The notes under the pieces were generated by a model. That model had not been told where the DNA came from, did no database searches, and saw only the letters and a list, made by a program, of their open reading frames with translations. This document shows positions 11,301 through 22,287 of a DNA stretch of 64,000 nucleotides, in pieces. The first letter of the stretch is position 1, and every line of letters starts with the position of its first letter. The stretch comes from Trebouxia sp. TZW2008 (lineage: Eukaryota > Chlorophyta > Trebouxiophyceae > Trebouxiales > Trebouxiaceae), in assembly GCA_002118135.1 (NCBI GenBank), contig BDIU01000463.1:1-64000 (forward strand), in the 5' to 3' direction. The translations under genes were made by a program, and so were the position numbers.

Positions 11301-14300
11301 AGGCATACATCTGTCCACCTATCTGGCTCATGCAGAAGCTGGCAGTCTGGCTGCATGCTACCTGTAGCAAAGTGTTGCATCAGAGCTAACCAAAAGGTCA
11401 GCCGTGCAAACATGTGCATCTGGTTGTCCTCAGACGTCTTCCACTTGCCACAGGCATACATCTGCCCGCATATTTGACTCATGCAGAAACTGCCTGTCTG
11501 GCTGCATGCTACCTGCACAATAGGGATACATGAGAGAGTGTAGAGGTAACCATGAGGCTAGCCGCAGGCCCTGTGCATCTGGTTGTCCCTGGACATCTTC
11601 CAGTTGCCATGTACACCTGTTGCAACTGGAAGCCCGCCTATCTGTGACATGCAGAAGCTGATGGGCTGACTGCATGCCACCTGCATAGCATTGCATCACT
11701 TGCATTTCAGCCCCAGCCTGACAGTGCAAGAGTTTGCAATGAAGCTGCAGAATAATTGGTTATGGGCACTGCAGAAAGCCTTTGTTGCGTCTTTGTCAGA
11801 TCAGGCAGGAGACCATTTCATGATCAATGCTGGTCTGCGGTCTGAGCAGCACAGTGAATTGAAGGCAGGAGTGAAGACTGCAAGGCGCACCACATCAGGT
11901 GTCACGGGATTCCGCTGGTCTTCAGATGGACTAAACACTGGCCTTAAGGTTCTGTCATTGCATGTGTAATGTATAGTTCTCCCACCCAAAAACAAGACCA
12001 AATCAGTGAAATGAATGCAGAAGTGAAGACAGCCAGGCGCACCACATCAGGTGCTACAGGATTCCGCTGGTTGAATGTCTCAATGTTGCGGGGCTTGAAC
12101 TCATCCTGTTGCTTTACATGACCAAGCCTACCATAACCTCCGTTTCCTGCACACATATGGCATAGAATTGCTCACAGCTCTGGTCCTCAACACTTCACGT
12201 TTCAGGGCAACATTGAGCGGTGCATGCAACTATTGTGCTGAGATTTGAACAGTTCCAAAGTGCATTTGCACTGGCACAGAATGCCTTGGACACACGTGGT
12301 TGAAGGCAATTGACTGCTTCTGCACGCGTCTGCCAGGGTCGTACAACTTCACTAGAAAGCATGCAAGTGATGACAATGACAGCGTGGGCTGTCTGCCTCT
12401 TGTTGACAGGACTGTTCAGTTTGCATCTGGCTGATGCTCACAAATATCGGAATGTATGCACAGACCTCATACCTTGCACTGAACTGACTGCACAAGAGCC
12501 AATCAGGTGCTGCGATACCATGCAACCGAAAGCCCTGATGCAGCCTTCCACTCACACAAATCTCGATCTCCGAGAGATCTACATGAAGTCTCACACAAGG
12601 CAGGTATCCTTTTTCCTATTCTGTGGCAAATATGCTCAGATCACAATTTTGGCATTCTGTGCCAAATATGCTCAGATCACAATTTTGGCATGCAGCCCTC
12701 ACCCCATGAGAAGGCTTGACCCTCCTTGGTAAGGGCAAATGTGTGATTCTGTCCACACGCCACCTTGGTGACTGTGAAGGATGACAAGGCTTGTATCTGC
12801 CTAGGCTGTGGTTGCGGGGCATACATCAGCTTCACAGATGCTGCAATGCAAGTGTCCAAATTCAGTCACAATAATCCTTGCTTGCACGAGCCATGCTTGC
12901 CTGAGCCATGCAAAGGTGCTGATGCATGACCCACAAGAAAGATGCTGCAGTCACAAACAGGGCAATCTGCTGTAGGCAATGACTTTTGCTGCCTCATGCT
13001 ACGCGGCTTGATATGAGGCTTGCTGGGCTGAAGTCAGCGTAAGCAATGTTAATCTCTGTCACTTCCATGGTTTGCTTGACAATAAATGTTGGCGTGTTCA
13101 GCATGTGACATGTGTCAGTTGCTCGGTGGTCAAAGATATGCTTATGTGCCCTGGATTTTTGAGGTTTACTGAAGGTTCAACGCTTACAGTCTTTTGCATT
13201 GTACTCATGATCTGTGCCATGGCCCAGCTGTCCGTACTGTGGCAGCCCTGCTGAGAACACTTTGCCTTGACAGAGCCACACAGTGAACTCCACTCCACAC
13301 GAGACATCATCGCAATCTGAAACTGAGGCTTGCACTGGTGACTGGATCAGCTCTGCAAACATACACAAGGTATTGACATAGGCAGGCTGCAACACTACTA
13401 GACACACTGTGACGTAGAGCCATGTTGCTGTGCACATAATGGCAGCTATTGTGCACTGCTACATGCATGTGTCAAATGCGCAATGCACAGCACCAAAGTC
13501 CAAAAGTGGCAGGACATGTGTACTTAGAATGCGCAGAATATAGTGTAGGCATTGAGCACAAGCTTAAGCATGTGCATGGCGGCACAAACAGTCACGGACG
13601 CCCTGACACATGGGAAGACATGCAGTTGAAACAGTCAACTTCATCAATCTGGCAAATGCCGGTTTCGTTGGCTCAGACAGGCATGTGCCCGTCTTTGAGA
13701 TTAGTTGCAAAGATGATTTGCAAAAAGATGCAAGCTGAGTGCCTAGAGCTTAAGCACAGCAAAACACTTGGTAATTGTGAAGGCATTCTACCTTCTGCTT
13801 TCTCTTTGCTCTTGATTGACCCAGTCCCGCACTGGCCATGCAGGTTTGACCCAAATGTGTATGACTCTCCATTGTCAGTCACAACTGCTGAGTGGTGCTT
13901 GCCACCAGCTCCTGCAACATCATAACTCAGGGCAAAACTCTGGGGCTTCGACTCATAGGTTCCCCTGATGTGGCAATGTCTGCAACATACTGTCGACGCC
14001 AGGGTAATGCAAATGTCAACATTCATTACAAGTAGCACTGGTGTGGTCTGTAGCTGAAGCTGTATTGGCTGCTTCTGAGCTGCTACACTGCTAACTGCTG
14101 GCCATGAGCGCTGAAAGCAGGCATGGACTGTCACTGCATGACTTTGGGGCTGCAGCTGCATGAAGAAGATGGGGTGCGCATGTGTTGTCTCAGTAACATG
14201 TTGTCAGCTTGCCGGGTCACCTGCAATGATCTTCTTGCCACTGAGGCCTTTCACAATGGCGGGAACATTTCTTTGCAGCAGATCGCCATGCCCAAGCTGA

Positions 14301-14956
14301 CCCCTCTGCAGCAAATGCCAGCTGTTATGCTGCTATGCATGGATATGTCCGGCAATGGCAATGAGCACAGGAGGATTCTGCGGTGCAGCATGCATATGAC
14401 AGCTGACAGTGTAATAATTTCACCTCATTTCTGCCCCAAGTGTAACATCTTCCTTCGGCATCAGCTATGATGCTATGGCAAGCACCTGACCCGGCGGCCA
14501 CGAACATGACCTTGACTCCCTGTGTCAAGTGCGCTGTTTCAATACAGTACCACAAAGCACACTCAAAGCCCAATTCGATGCAGGTGGCTTACCATCAGGC
14601 GTTTGAGCCTGACTGGTGCTAGCTGATCTGGGTAAAGCTGCTTGCGCTCCGCCTCTGCCTGCAATCACGCGAGAGCGCATTGATCAAGTAGACGGCGTAC
14701 GGTTTAGTTAGGTATGGCTCCTGAATGCGCACAGGCGTCCAAGCGCGTACCAGCTTTTCCTGATCACTTTGCTTCTTTGCTCCGCCTCGAGCGATCTGCA
14801 CAAGGTATGCCTTAATAAGGAACGAGTCACCATGCACCTTGCGTCTGGAGAGAGGTGACATGACGGGGGGTACATGGTCACCTTGGACCAGTCTGTGCCG
14901 CCTGCAAACAGGACTTCGCCTCCCGACCATGCATCTTGCTTGGTGTCTGATGTCAT
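8312..14956 (-). CDS. RCC2: RCC2-family RCC1-repeat protein
   Basis: Seven-bladed beta-propeller protein of the RCC2/TD-60 type. Animal RCC2 acts at chromosomes and on small GTPases, and plant relatives are nuclear. Fourteen exons fit in phase: 14956-14882, 14795-14751, 14658-14593, 14519-14424, 14305-14221, 13911-13792, 13316-13188, 12840-12703, 12146-12043, 11361-11165, 9875-9719, 9132-9051, 8755-8708, 8388-8312 (472 aa). Repeat signatures in order: GEVLFAGGTDWSK; AAGSGACHSIIADAEGRCY then TWGRNE; GQLGHGDLLQRNVPAIVKGL; LPQYGQLGHGTDHEYN; VACGQNHTFALTKEGQAFSW; GNGGYGRLGHVKQQDE; MYPKPFQDLSGWGIRHMAAG; VAADQSTITW; GELGFGPNGKK; VACGIGHTLFLV. The tail is acidic, then Lys/Ala/Gly-rich (GKGKAAAAKGKGKAAA), probably a nuclear-localisation or DNA-contact tail. 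The chosen Met directly precedes the first conserved segment; an in-frame Met also exists at 15232. Introns hold many partial exon copies. Confidence 0.92.
8572..8700. repeat. Two-copy tandem repeat in RCC2 intron, about 63 bp unit
   Basis: Two units share AGCCAATCATG, CAGGCA, TCACAGA, CATTGCATCATG and TGTTGACAT. The second unit abuts the donor of RCC2 exon 13. Confidence 0.75.
9571..9612 (-). pseudogene. Decayed copy of RCC2 exon 11, 3' end
   Basis: The plus-strand text CACCTGCTTGCTGCCAGCTT then GAACCAAGAAGAGGG repeats the exon 11 tail at about 9716-9748. It lies downstream of that exon in the transcriptional direction and includes the donor-side junction. Confidence 0.8.
10085..10440 (-). 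repeat. Three tandem decoy copies of the RCC2 exon 11 acceptor
   Basis: The real exon 11 begins TTGCAG|GGGCCAAGCGCAGAA at 9875. Upstream in the direction of transcription, near 10100-10130, 10280-10306 and 10405-10430, the sequence repeats TTGCAGGGGTCAAGCGCAAA, TTGCAGGGGCCAAGAGTGAA and TTGCAGGGGCCATGTGCAAA, each with the same flanking intron text (CCAAGCCCAG and ACATGCGG blocks). The units are about 120-175 bp apart and have decayed. Each retains a polypyrimidine/TTGCAG acceptor. Confidence 0.85.
11395..11690 (-). pseudogene. Two partial copies of RCC2 exon 10, 5' part
   Basis: Copy 2 (about 11405-11517) reads VACSQTGSFCMSQI, MYACGKWKTSEDNQM; copy 3 (about 11570-11688) reads VACSQPISFCMSQI and NWKMSRDNQM. 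Both correspond to the first half of exon 10 (11361-11165), include an acceptor, and stop before MYPKPFQDL. Copy 2 is close enough to the real exon to be mistaken for an alternative exon. Confidence 0.9.
11840..11930 (-). pseudogene. Copy of RCC2 exon 9, 3' end
   Basis: Reads QRNPVTPDVVRLAVFTPAF, against QRNPVAPDVVRLAVFTSAF across the 3' end of exon 9 and its GTGCGC donor. It lies downstream of exon 9 in the intron. Confidence 0.9.
12621..12692. repeat. 36-bp tandem duplication in RCC2 intron
   Basis: Two near-identical 36-bp units share CAAATATGCTCAGATCACAA and TTTTGGCAT, directly downstream of the exon 8 donor. They differ at only about two positions, so the duplication is recent. Confidence 0.95.
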
Positions 14957-15409
14957 GCCGGCCTGCGATCTTGCACAATGCGCTGCCAAGGGCTGCACTC
15001 TTGTCGATACTCGACTTGGCGGATCGCTTCTATCCGCGGCGCTGGCTTTGAATTGTAGCTGCCTTGAAAACAATTCAAAGCAAGCCTTGTGGCATGAGTA
15101 CCACTGTCTGCCTATCAAATTTGGAGATTCCCATCGAATCACTTTTCTGCCCAACCCCTTGCCGATCGGATTTGCCGATCGACGTGGACACAAAAAGCAG
15201 AAACGAACGAGCACGCTACTATGGCGATGCAACGTTCAGCAACTCACTGATGCGCTGCCAAGTCTGCTGCGATCGGCTCGTCATCATAGTTTGCAGAGCT
15301 TGATCTGACGAACGCAAGCTAGTCGCCGCTTTGCCGAGCGCTCCCGCAGCCGGCGAGCACCCGTGCTGATCAAGCATCTAGAGTTGTCTTGCGCTGTGAC
15401 AGAACGACG
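14957..15409. promoter_or_regulatory. Divergent promoter region between RCC2 and NDUFAF6
   Basis: About 450 bp separate the two divergent start codons and must hold both 5' UTRs and promoters. The stretch is richer in CpG than its surroundings. The frame continuous with RCC2 stays open to 15232, so an N-terminal extension is possible. I see no clear TATA box. Confidence 0.5.
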
Positions 15410-18400
15410 ATGCAAGGAATCAAATTGCTGCGGCAGCATTGCATTCGACGCACCGTGGATCTGCAGACCAGGCAGGCCAGCACAAGTCAGCAAGATGTCA
15501 AAAATGCGTTTGCCTATTGTGTCCAGCAGGTCAGGTGCGCTGCAGACATCATAGTAGACACAACCTGTGTTTCCAGCACTCAGCGGCGATGACATACTTG
15601 CAGGACCTACGATTACGACAATTACATTTGGCTACTGCAGCTCAAGCAGGTATGTTCTAAGTCTGCAGCGACTTGCCATGGGTCAAACAGTTCTGCGGAG
15701 GTGGAAGCAGGTAACATGACACTGCAGGAACTAAGGGCGGCCATCATTGCGCTTCGCTGCTTCAACATAGAGACAGGACTTGTGGGTGAAGGTGTGAAGG
15801 AAACAGGGCTGCTTCCAATACGCATGCAGTGGTGGAAAGATGCAGTCAACAGCATCTACCGAGAGCAGCCTGTAAAGCATCCTGCTATACAGGCTCTGGC
15901 TGAGGTATTGCCTGTGAAACCAGACAACCCCTGCATCTACTGATATAAGCCCCAACACCTGAGATTTTGGCAGGGCTCACTTGTTTGGCATGTCAGACAA
16001 AAGCGAGACCTGACCGCATGGCCTACACAAATTCCTGCATGCATTGTAGACACGCCCTTTATACATAAGCCTTTACCACATGCATGCACATATGCATGCA
16101 CTCTTCCACATCAGAGGCCAAGAGCTACTCCTGCAAGGACCAGCTTTCTGCTGTTTGATGCTTCTGGAGCAGCAACTCCAGGCTGCCTATACTAAGCTCC
16201 CTTTCTGATACCTGATGGCAGCTATTTGCCTAGTCTGTTTCTGTCATGCATACACTCTTCATGTATGCACTCTTCACGCATGCACTCTCTACGCACAAAA
16301 TCTTTCACATAAGAGGCTTGAAGTCCAGAGGCAGCTTGACATCAAAAATGTGGCTGCAGGTCCAGGCTCTACATCCCTTGACAAGGTATAGGTTACAGAG
16401 GCTCATCACCACCAGAGAAGAAGACTTGGTTGGGATGCATCGCATGGGGTCCATAGCAGCCCTGGAAAAGTATGCAGAGGGTACCTCATCACAACTCCTA
16501 TACCTGCAGGTGAGCGCAAGCATTGAGCATGCCTTGCAACAAATTGCTACGGTTCTATCCATACGCTTTGACGTCGGCATTGGTTGATGTCTTCAGACAC
16601 TCTTTTGTCCAAGTTATGGAAAGCATTGAGTATGCATGATGGCTGCCTTCCAAGCGGCAGACTCAGGCTGTTTCTACTCACAGGTATTTGCGGTATGACA
16701 TCCATTGGCAAAGATACCGTGTATGATTGGACAGGTAGATATCCTGTACCGTATAGGGCGCCGTACCTTTGCTGTCCTTTGTCTTGAGCACGCAGGTGCA
16801 GCCATCGCCTGCCACATCACTGTGCAGGGCATGCATTCATAAACAGTACACTTAGGCATGCCATCAATACTGCCATTGTGTTGCCATGTTTGACAAAGCC
16901 TCAACATGGCACGCAGGTTCAGTGGCTGGTCAGCATTGCTGGTCATAAGACAAGTCCGCTGTGCCGTTGACAGCGGATCAAAACTGTATGCCTTGGAGAA
17001 TGCTTTGCTGACAGCAATGACAGCTGTGCGATTTCAGCAAGCATGGCAATTTCAGTGCAGGATGATGCATGCGCATAGTGCTTGCATGTACATGCACCTA
17101 GCTGGATCATAGGATTTCATGAGAACTCATCTCTACTGCGTGCAAATGATGGTGACAGTGTTTGCATTTATGTACACTCGGCTGGGACATACAACCTATT
17201 AAGAACACATCAGTATAGGGTATGACTGAGAATGATGATGACAGGCCTAATTGATGCAGGCAGAGGCCGCAGGGATTAAAGACTCAGAACTGGATCACGC
17301 CACTTCGCACCTTGGCAAGGCAGTAGGCATCGCACAGTTGTTGAGAGGCACTGTGTACCATGCCCAAAAGCGGAGAGTGTACCTTCCCGCAGATGTCATG
17401 GCAAAGGAGGGTGTCACGGAGAGTCAACTCACCCAAGGAGAGCCGAGCCCCGAGTTGAACAACGTTGTGTATGAGCTTGCATCAACTGCTAAGGTAGCTC
17501 ACATCATGTTTACGTTGATGATGATCTCAAAGTGCGCTGACAAGCAAGCTTTGGGAAATGCCATGTGTCACAGAAAGTCAGCTCATGCAAATAGAGCCAG
17601 GTCCCAGCTTGAACAATGTTGTGTACGGTACCGCCCAAAACTCACCACAAATAACTGATTCCTGGGCCCCCCTTGCAACGAAAAACCCCCATGGCGGCCG
17701 CTCGCCATGCATGCCTTGCGTCCTTTGCGAAACGTCAAAATGTCTGCAGCTGGCTTTTTGCTGCAAAATGCTTGAAAAGTGATTGCTCATGTGTCGCTTG
17801 CATGCTGCATTTTGCATCACTGATGGCTGGTTCATGAAGCGCAGCAGCTCATACAGTGCATGTGCCTGCAAAAAAGCGCATGTATGGCAGTTTTTGCCAA
17901 AATAGCTGCTGGCTTTGCATGTCTTGCGAGCGGTTCAATAATTGCTTGATGGCTGCTCGTTTACATGACGTACACTCGCAGTGGACCCCTCGCGATGCTG
18001 AAAACAAAGGCCTGATGACCTTAGGTTGGTATGGTCTGAGGTTGCATCAACTGCTCAGGTAGCTTGCAGTACTGGAGTCATGTTGCCACATTGACAACTT
18101 CCAGATGTTCATCTGGTGCTGGCTGCCTGACTTGTCATGATTGCGCAAAATGGCATGCTGTATTGCTGTGGTGCAATGTAGACTTGCAGGACTGCTGTAA
18201 TTGTGAGCCAGACACATCTTGACAAACATCAATCTGATCATGGCTGCGATGTAGACTGGCAGGACTGCAGAAGATGCAGTGCAGCACTGCTGGGATTGTG
18301 ATGCAGGCACATCTTGATGAAGCTAGATCTTAGTAGTGCTGCAATATACACTTGCAGAACTGCTGGAATTATGATGCAGGCACATCTTGATGAGGCTAGG

Positions 18401-18589
18401 TCAATGAGAGAGAAAGTTCCCAAGGAAGCCAGACCATTGATGCTGCCATCTGTAGCCTGTGGACTGTATCTGGACGCACTGCAGCAGAATGCGTTTGATG
18501 TGTTCTCACAAGCAATGCTGAAAGGCGCCTATTCCCCGCTGTGGCATCAATTGCAAGTGAAGAGGCATCACATGTTGGGAACTTATTAG
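15410..18589 (+). CDS. NDUFAF6: NDUFAF6-like complex I assembly factor
   Basis: Member of the squalene/phytoene synthase fold that acts in mitochondrial complex I assembly rather than terpenoid synthesis. Six exons fit in phase: 15410-15534, 15604-15649, 15728-15904, 16360-16509, 17260-17493, 18380-18589 (313 aa). Landmarks: a short basic, Arg-containing N-terminus (MQGIKLLRQHCIRRT) suited to mitochondrial import; YDYDNYIWLLQLKQ; ALRCFNIETGLV; RMQWWKDAVNSIY; EKYAEGTSSQLLYL; HLGKAVGIAQLLRGTVYH; RRVYLPADVM; and NAFDVFSQA near the C-terminus. The Asp-rich metal motifs of true prenyl synthases are absent, as expected. An alternative in-frame Met lies at 15389. Partial copies of exons 5 and 6 sit in the last intron. 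The gene is convergent with the GT31 gene, 200 bp away. Confidence 0.9.
17548..17645 (+). pseudogene. Decayed copy of NDUFAF6 exon 5, 3' part
   Basis: Repeats GTGTCACAGAAAGTCAGCTC, then GAGCCAGGTCCCAGCTTGAA and CAATGTTGTGTA, matching the exon 5 text for VTESQL, EPSPELNNVVY. The frame is broken. It lies 55 bp after the real exon. Confidence 0.85.
18018..18062 (+). pseudogene. Second copy of NDUFAF6 exon 5 tail and donor
   Basis: TTGCATCAACTGCTCAGGTAGCTTGC matches the exon end TTGCATCAACTGCTAAG|GTAGCTCAC, including the donor. It lies about 550 bp downstream of the real donor. Confidence 0.75.
18190..18360 (+). repeat. Tandem decoy copies of the NDUFAF6 exon 6 acceptor
   Basis: The real exon starts TGATGCAG|GCACATCTTGATGAGG at 18380. 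Near 18212-18230 and 18300-18325 the text repeats as GACACATCTTGACAAAC and GTGATGCAGGCACATCTTGA, with the preceding intron block (GTAGACTTGCAGGACTGCTG type) repeated three or four times at about 75-85 bp spacing. The copy at 18300 has an intact acceptor. Confidence 0.8.
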
Positions 18590-18789
18590 AGGCCCTAGCA
18601 ACTGAAATGGAAACTAAACAAATTGATGAACTGTTGCAGTTGTCGCCAAGTTGTTGGAGTTTGTCATATCATTTACTACTTGAACTAATTTATACTAGTA
18701 ATTCCTGCGCTCAGACACAACTATCAGGTTTTGGCAACCCTAGGTCTGGTCAGCGATGCTTGACCATGACGTCAACGCTGCAACCTGAA

Positions 18790-21142
18790 CTATTGATCAA
18801 AACGAAATATGGGTGGCAACAAGGGTACTGAACCGTCTTTCAGAGCTGCAGAACGGCAGTCAGGTTGTGCATGTAGATGTACCAAGTCCTGGACTGGATT
18901 ACACAGTCCCGAGCATTGGGGAATGTTGTATACAGCCAGACTGGAAGGCGTGCACCAAGGATCACACAATCGTCTGTCATCAAAGTGGTGCATGTTGAAG
19001 GCCAGCATCCAACTGCCCAGAGTAACATCTGCAACAATAACCTGGTAAGTCCTCAAGCGCTAAAGGTACCTGTATGGAGTGATCATGTCGCAGATATGCA
19101 CAACAAACCAATTGGCAAGCTCTGAACATCTATACACACGATGATTGTGATGATTTCCACATGATGCTGGAATTGCAATCAGCTGAGTCGTAGGATCCCA
19201 CCAGAGCGCATGTCAATGATGATGACAAAGATATACAGAAGATAGTGCAACCTTCTGCATGAATGGGCTTGCATGGCAGATGTAGCACATCGTCTGGTTG
19301 CATGGCACTTTTCTTTTACCATGACAGCAGCAGGTACAAGCCAAAGTTGCGCTATTTGAGCAAAAGCTGGATGCTGGATTGCAGATGACAGAGCTTGATG
19401 AAACGCTGGCACGTCGGTCAGTTGCATTCTGTCCACTCTCCAAAACGGCTTACGATGAACAAAAACAAACAAAACAAATGTCACAAGCAAATGGCAACAT
19501 GCAGCAAACTATCTGCAAACTCATGATGTGCAGCCTTACCCTCATTGGCAAAGTAGCGCATTGAGTTGGCTGGCAGCTGTGCAATGGTTAAAGCTGCTTT
19601 GCCAGACAGCACATATATGCTGCCCCAAGCATGCGTGAAATACTCTTTGCCACCCAGAACAGCATGTTGGGGCTCATACCATCTCCACTCTGGCGATGTC
19701 ATGATGCGTCCTGTCTTCATGCACCCAACATAGTCTGCAAGTGCAGGACTGTTGGAAATGTGCTTGTGCACCGGGGAGCATCCGAAAAAGCTTGTCAAAC
19801 ATTTCAATGTCACCAGTCCTCATGTTGGGACTCATGAAGATGGGCATGCTTGGCAGCATGCAACACCATCTTGCAACGATCAGGCCACACAAATTGTGTA
19901 GAGATCATGTTATGCCTTTGTGAACGGGCCTGCTTGGCAGTATACAACACCTTATTTGCGTCAGTGCAAACCACATGAGTGTCTATGCAACACTGGGCAG
20001 TGCTTTGCCAGCAGTCTCAATCATTGGCTAGTGTATTGTCATCACTTATTGTGATGAGACAATTGTTACTTTGTAGCAAGGGAGTTGGATGTGTGTGGCA
20101 TAAATTCTGTCTTGTTACATTGGCTTGCATTACTTGTCACACACCTGAGCCAAAAGTCGTCCACTGCTTGACAGCGTATGGAAGGCGGTCTGGACGTAGA
20201 TACACGTCGTCATCAACTTTGACTATATACTGTGGGTCATACAAGGATGTGACCAGCTTGAGGAATGCAACAGTCTTGTTGGTGAGGCTGTTGTATTGCT
20301 CCTGCATTGAACAAGGATAACGACAACGATGACCTTTCCATTTTCTGGCACATGTGCTAGGTATCTGTGACACAAGTCTTGCCTCTGCAGGCCAGCTTGT
20401 TATGGCATCACAATAAGAACATATGCTGCTTGACATCGAAACTTGGGACAATGCATTGAATGCCAGGTCACTGACACTGCAGAAGCCCTGGGTTATAGCA
20501 GCATCATAGCAACATCAGCAGCATTACGCATGTGAGGTGCTGCTAAGGGTACCTGCAGGTCAAGGCGTAGAAATCCTCCATGCTTGCTGCTTTCTTGCAT
20601 CAGTTCTGCCTCCTGAGCATCATTCTGGGTCTGGCCAATGATGAAACGCATCACCATATTTGTTTCTGTCTCTAGCCTGCAAGCAGCAATGCACAAGTGG
20701 TTATGCTGCCCTGTTTCATTGCAACCAAGCATTATGCATGCTTGTTTGACATTGTTAGGCAGGTTGACCTTTCTAAGCTTTCTTGACTGTCTGGAAACCA
20801 TGTGTCACGAAGCGCTGCTCTCCTTGCTTGATAGTTGTATTTGGCTTCTGTGCTTGTGGTGAAACCCGTCTGAAAGGAGCGTGAGGACGTCAAGCTTTCG
20901 CGGTAACCCTATCAAGTCCAATCTGCAGCTAGCAACCGCACCTGCACGCCAATGAATGCTACCAGGTGCCGCTTGGCGGAAGCTTTTGTATTCTGCCCCG
21001 ATGAACTGCTGAGGCCGTTTCTGATGTCTGCGGAGCTGCTGTCGGCGACAACTCGGGTAAGATCGGTGCTCACGAGGCTGATCAACAGCAACAGAATGCC
21101 GGTGCCGAATATGAGGGCCGCAACAGTTAGGGCTCGTGACAT
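18790..21142 (-). CDS. GT31 beta-1,3-galactosyltransferase, type II membrane protein
   Basis: Golgi glycosyltransferase that transfers galactose from UDP-Gal onto a protein- or glycan-bound acceptor. The closest plant families are the beta-1,3-galactosyltransferases of N-glycans and arabinogalactan proteins. Six exons fit in phase: 21142-20942, 20869-20769, 20676-20553, 20301-20145, 19734-19540, 19028-18790 (338 aa). One N-terminal membrane anchor (TVAALIFGTGILLLLISLV), a Ser-rich stem, then GT31 blocks: QTGFTTSTEAKYNYQARRAA with LRDTW; MRFIIGQTQNDAQEAEL; YIVKVDDDVYLRPDRL (DDD metal site); DYVGCMKTGRI; YEPQHAVLGGKEYFTHAWGS; RYFANEDVTLGSW (EDV catalytic block); FDDRRLC with a cysteine-rich C-terminus. 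The acceptor specificity cannot be read from sequence. Confidence 0.92.
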
Positions 21143-22287
21143 ATAAGTGATCGAGGTTGACTGCGCAAGATATCGCAGCGGCTCAGCATTGCCACGGTCA
21201 GCTTTCCGCGAAGATCACAGGCACAACCGGCTGAGAGCGAATTTATGGGGGAATTCTAACGAGGCAATCCACATGGCGATGCCCTTTTGACTCGATGCTT
21301 TTGAGGGCAAAGTTTGGTTGAGACTCAATGGCCACTTGGGCTTGAGAGCAATTTCTAAAACGTTGGCAAAGATTGGCTCGCGAAGGCTTGCCTTGTTGAA
21401 GCGGACAAGATGAGTTACTGGAATTCATTGCGCAGAACGTCAATCATCCTATATCATAATGTGTATCATGTCGGCTGCAGTGTGATGGCGGCATGACTCA
21501 AAAAAGCAACCGAAACTATTGGTTACATGTCTGCATAGCATGCTGCAGCCTGACCCCTTGAAGTCAGCTTGTGCGGTGAAAATGCAAGTGCCAATGTGAA
21601 GTTTGAAAGACAGCAGGCGTTGAGTTAGGCTGCAAGCCTGACTGTAATACAATATTTCTAGAAAGCGCACGGTCTGGTGATTTTCTGAGTATCAAAGCAT
21701 CACAAACATGTCAAAGAGAGCGAAGTGGTAGAATTCGAATATACGCTCTACAGCTATGGAGCAGCTAAAGCAGCAGTGCAACTGCCTTTTCTATGGATTT
21801 GTACTTTGGGAATTTTTGTGATGTGAGGCTCATAAAATCTTAGGGCGTATATGCTGACACACATTGCTCTCGCTCTCAATTTGCAAGGGCGCCTGCGCGT
21901 ACGCGGCTAGGCGCTTGCATCATTAACAACTCAGTGCTGTTCTTCCCTGACTGCAGTGCCCAGTACTCCAGAACGTTCAGCAGACAGAGCTTGTATGCAG
22001 ATTGCACAGCTGCTTTCAAACTTCTGGTGTTCAAACACTGAAACTGAACCTTGCATGGAGATGTATCTAGGCTCACCATGCCATTGCAGCATTGCATGTG
22101 CTGCATACATGAGCAGATTGCACGACTTTGCTATATATAGCTGTCAATTGCTCTGTTGACGGATGGCTGCAGCTCTACAACAATCTCCTATGCTGTCGCC
22201 TTGATGATTAACAATGCAAGCGTTGGGACAGCTCGAGGGCTTTTTGACTTGGCACCTTCATTAAGCTCAGGGACTCAATTGCTCAAG
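21143..22287. other. Intergenic region upstream of the GT31 gene
   Basis: No exon with homology or consistent phase is visible. The first 250 bp are the presumed promoter of the minus-strand GT31 gene. The rest separates it from the 3' end of U-box copy A. Short open frames show no recognisable motif. Confidence 0.5.

Noticed and set aside
15860..18589. Phytoene or squalene synthase
   Set aside because: The fold family is the same, but the Asp-rich catalytic motifs are missing and the conserved blocks match NDUFAF6.
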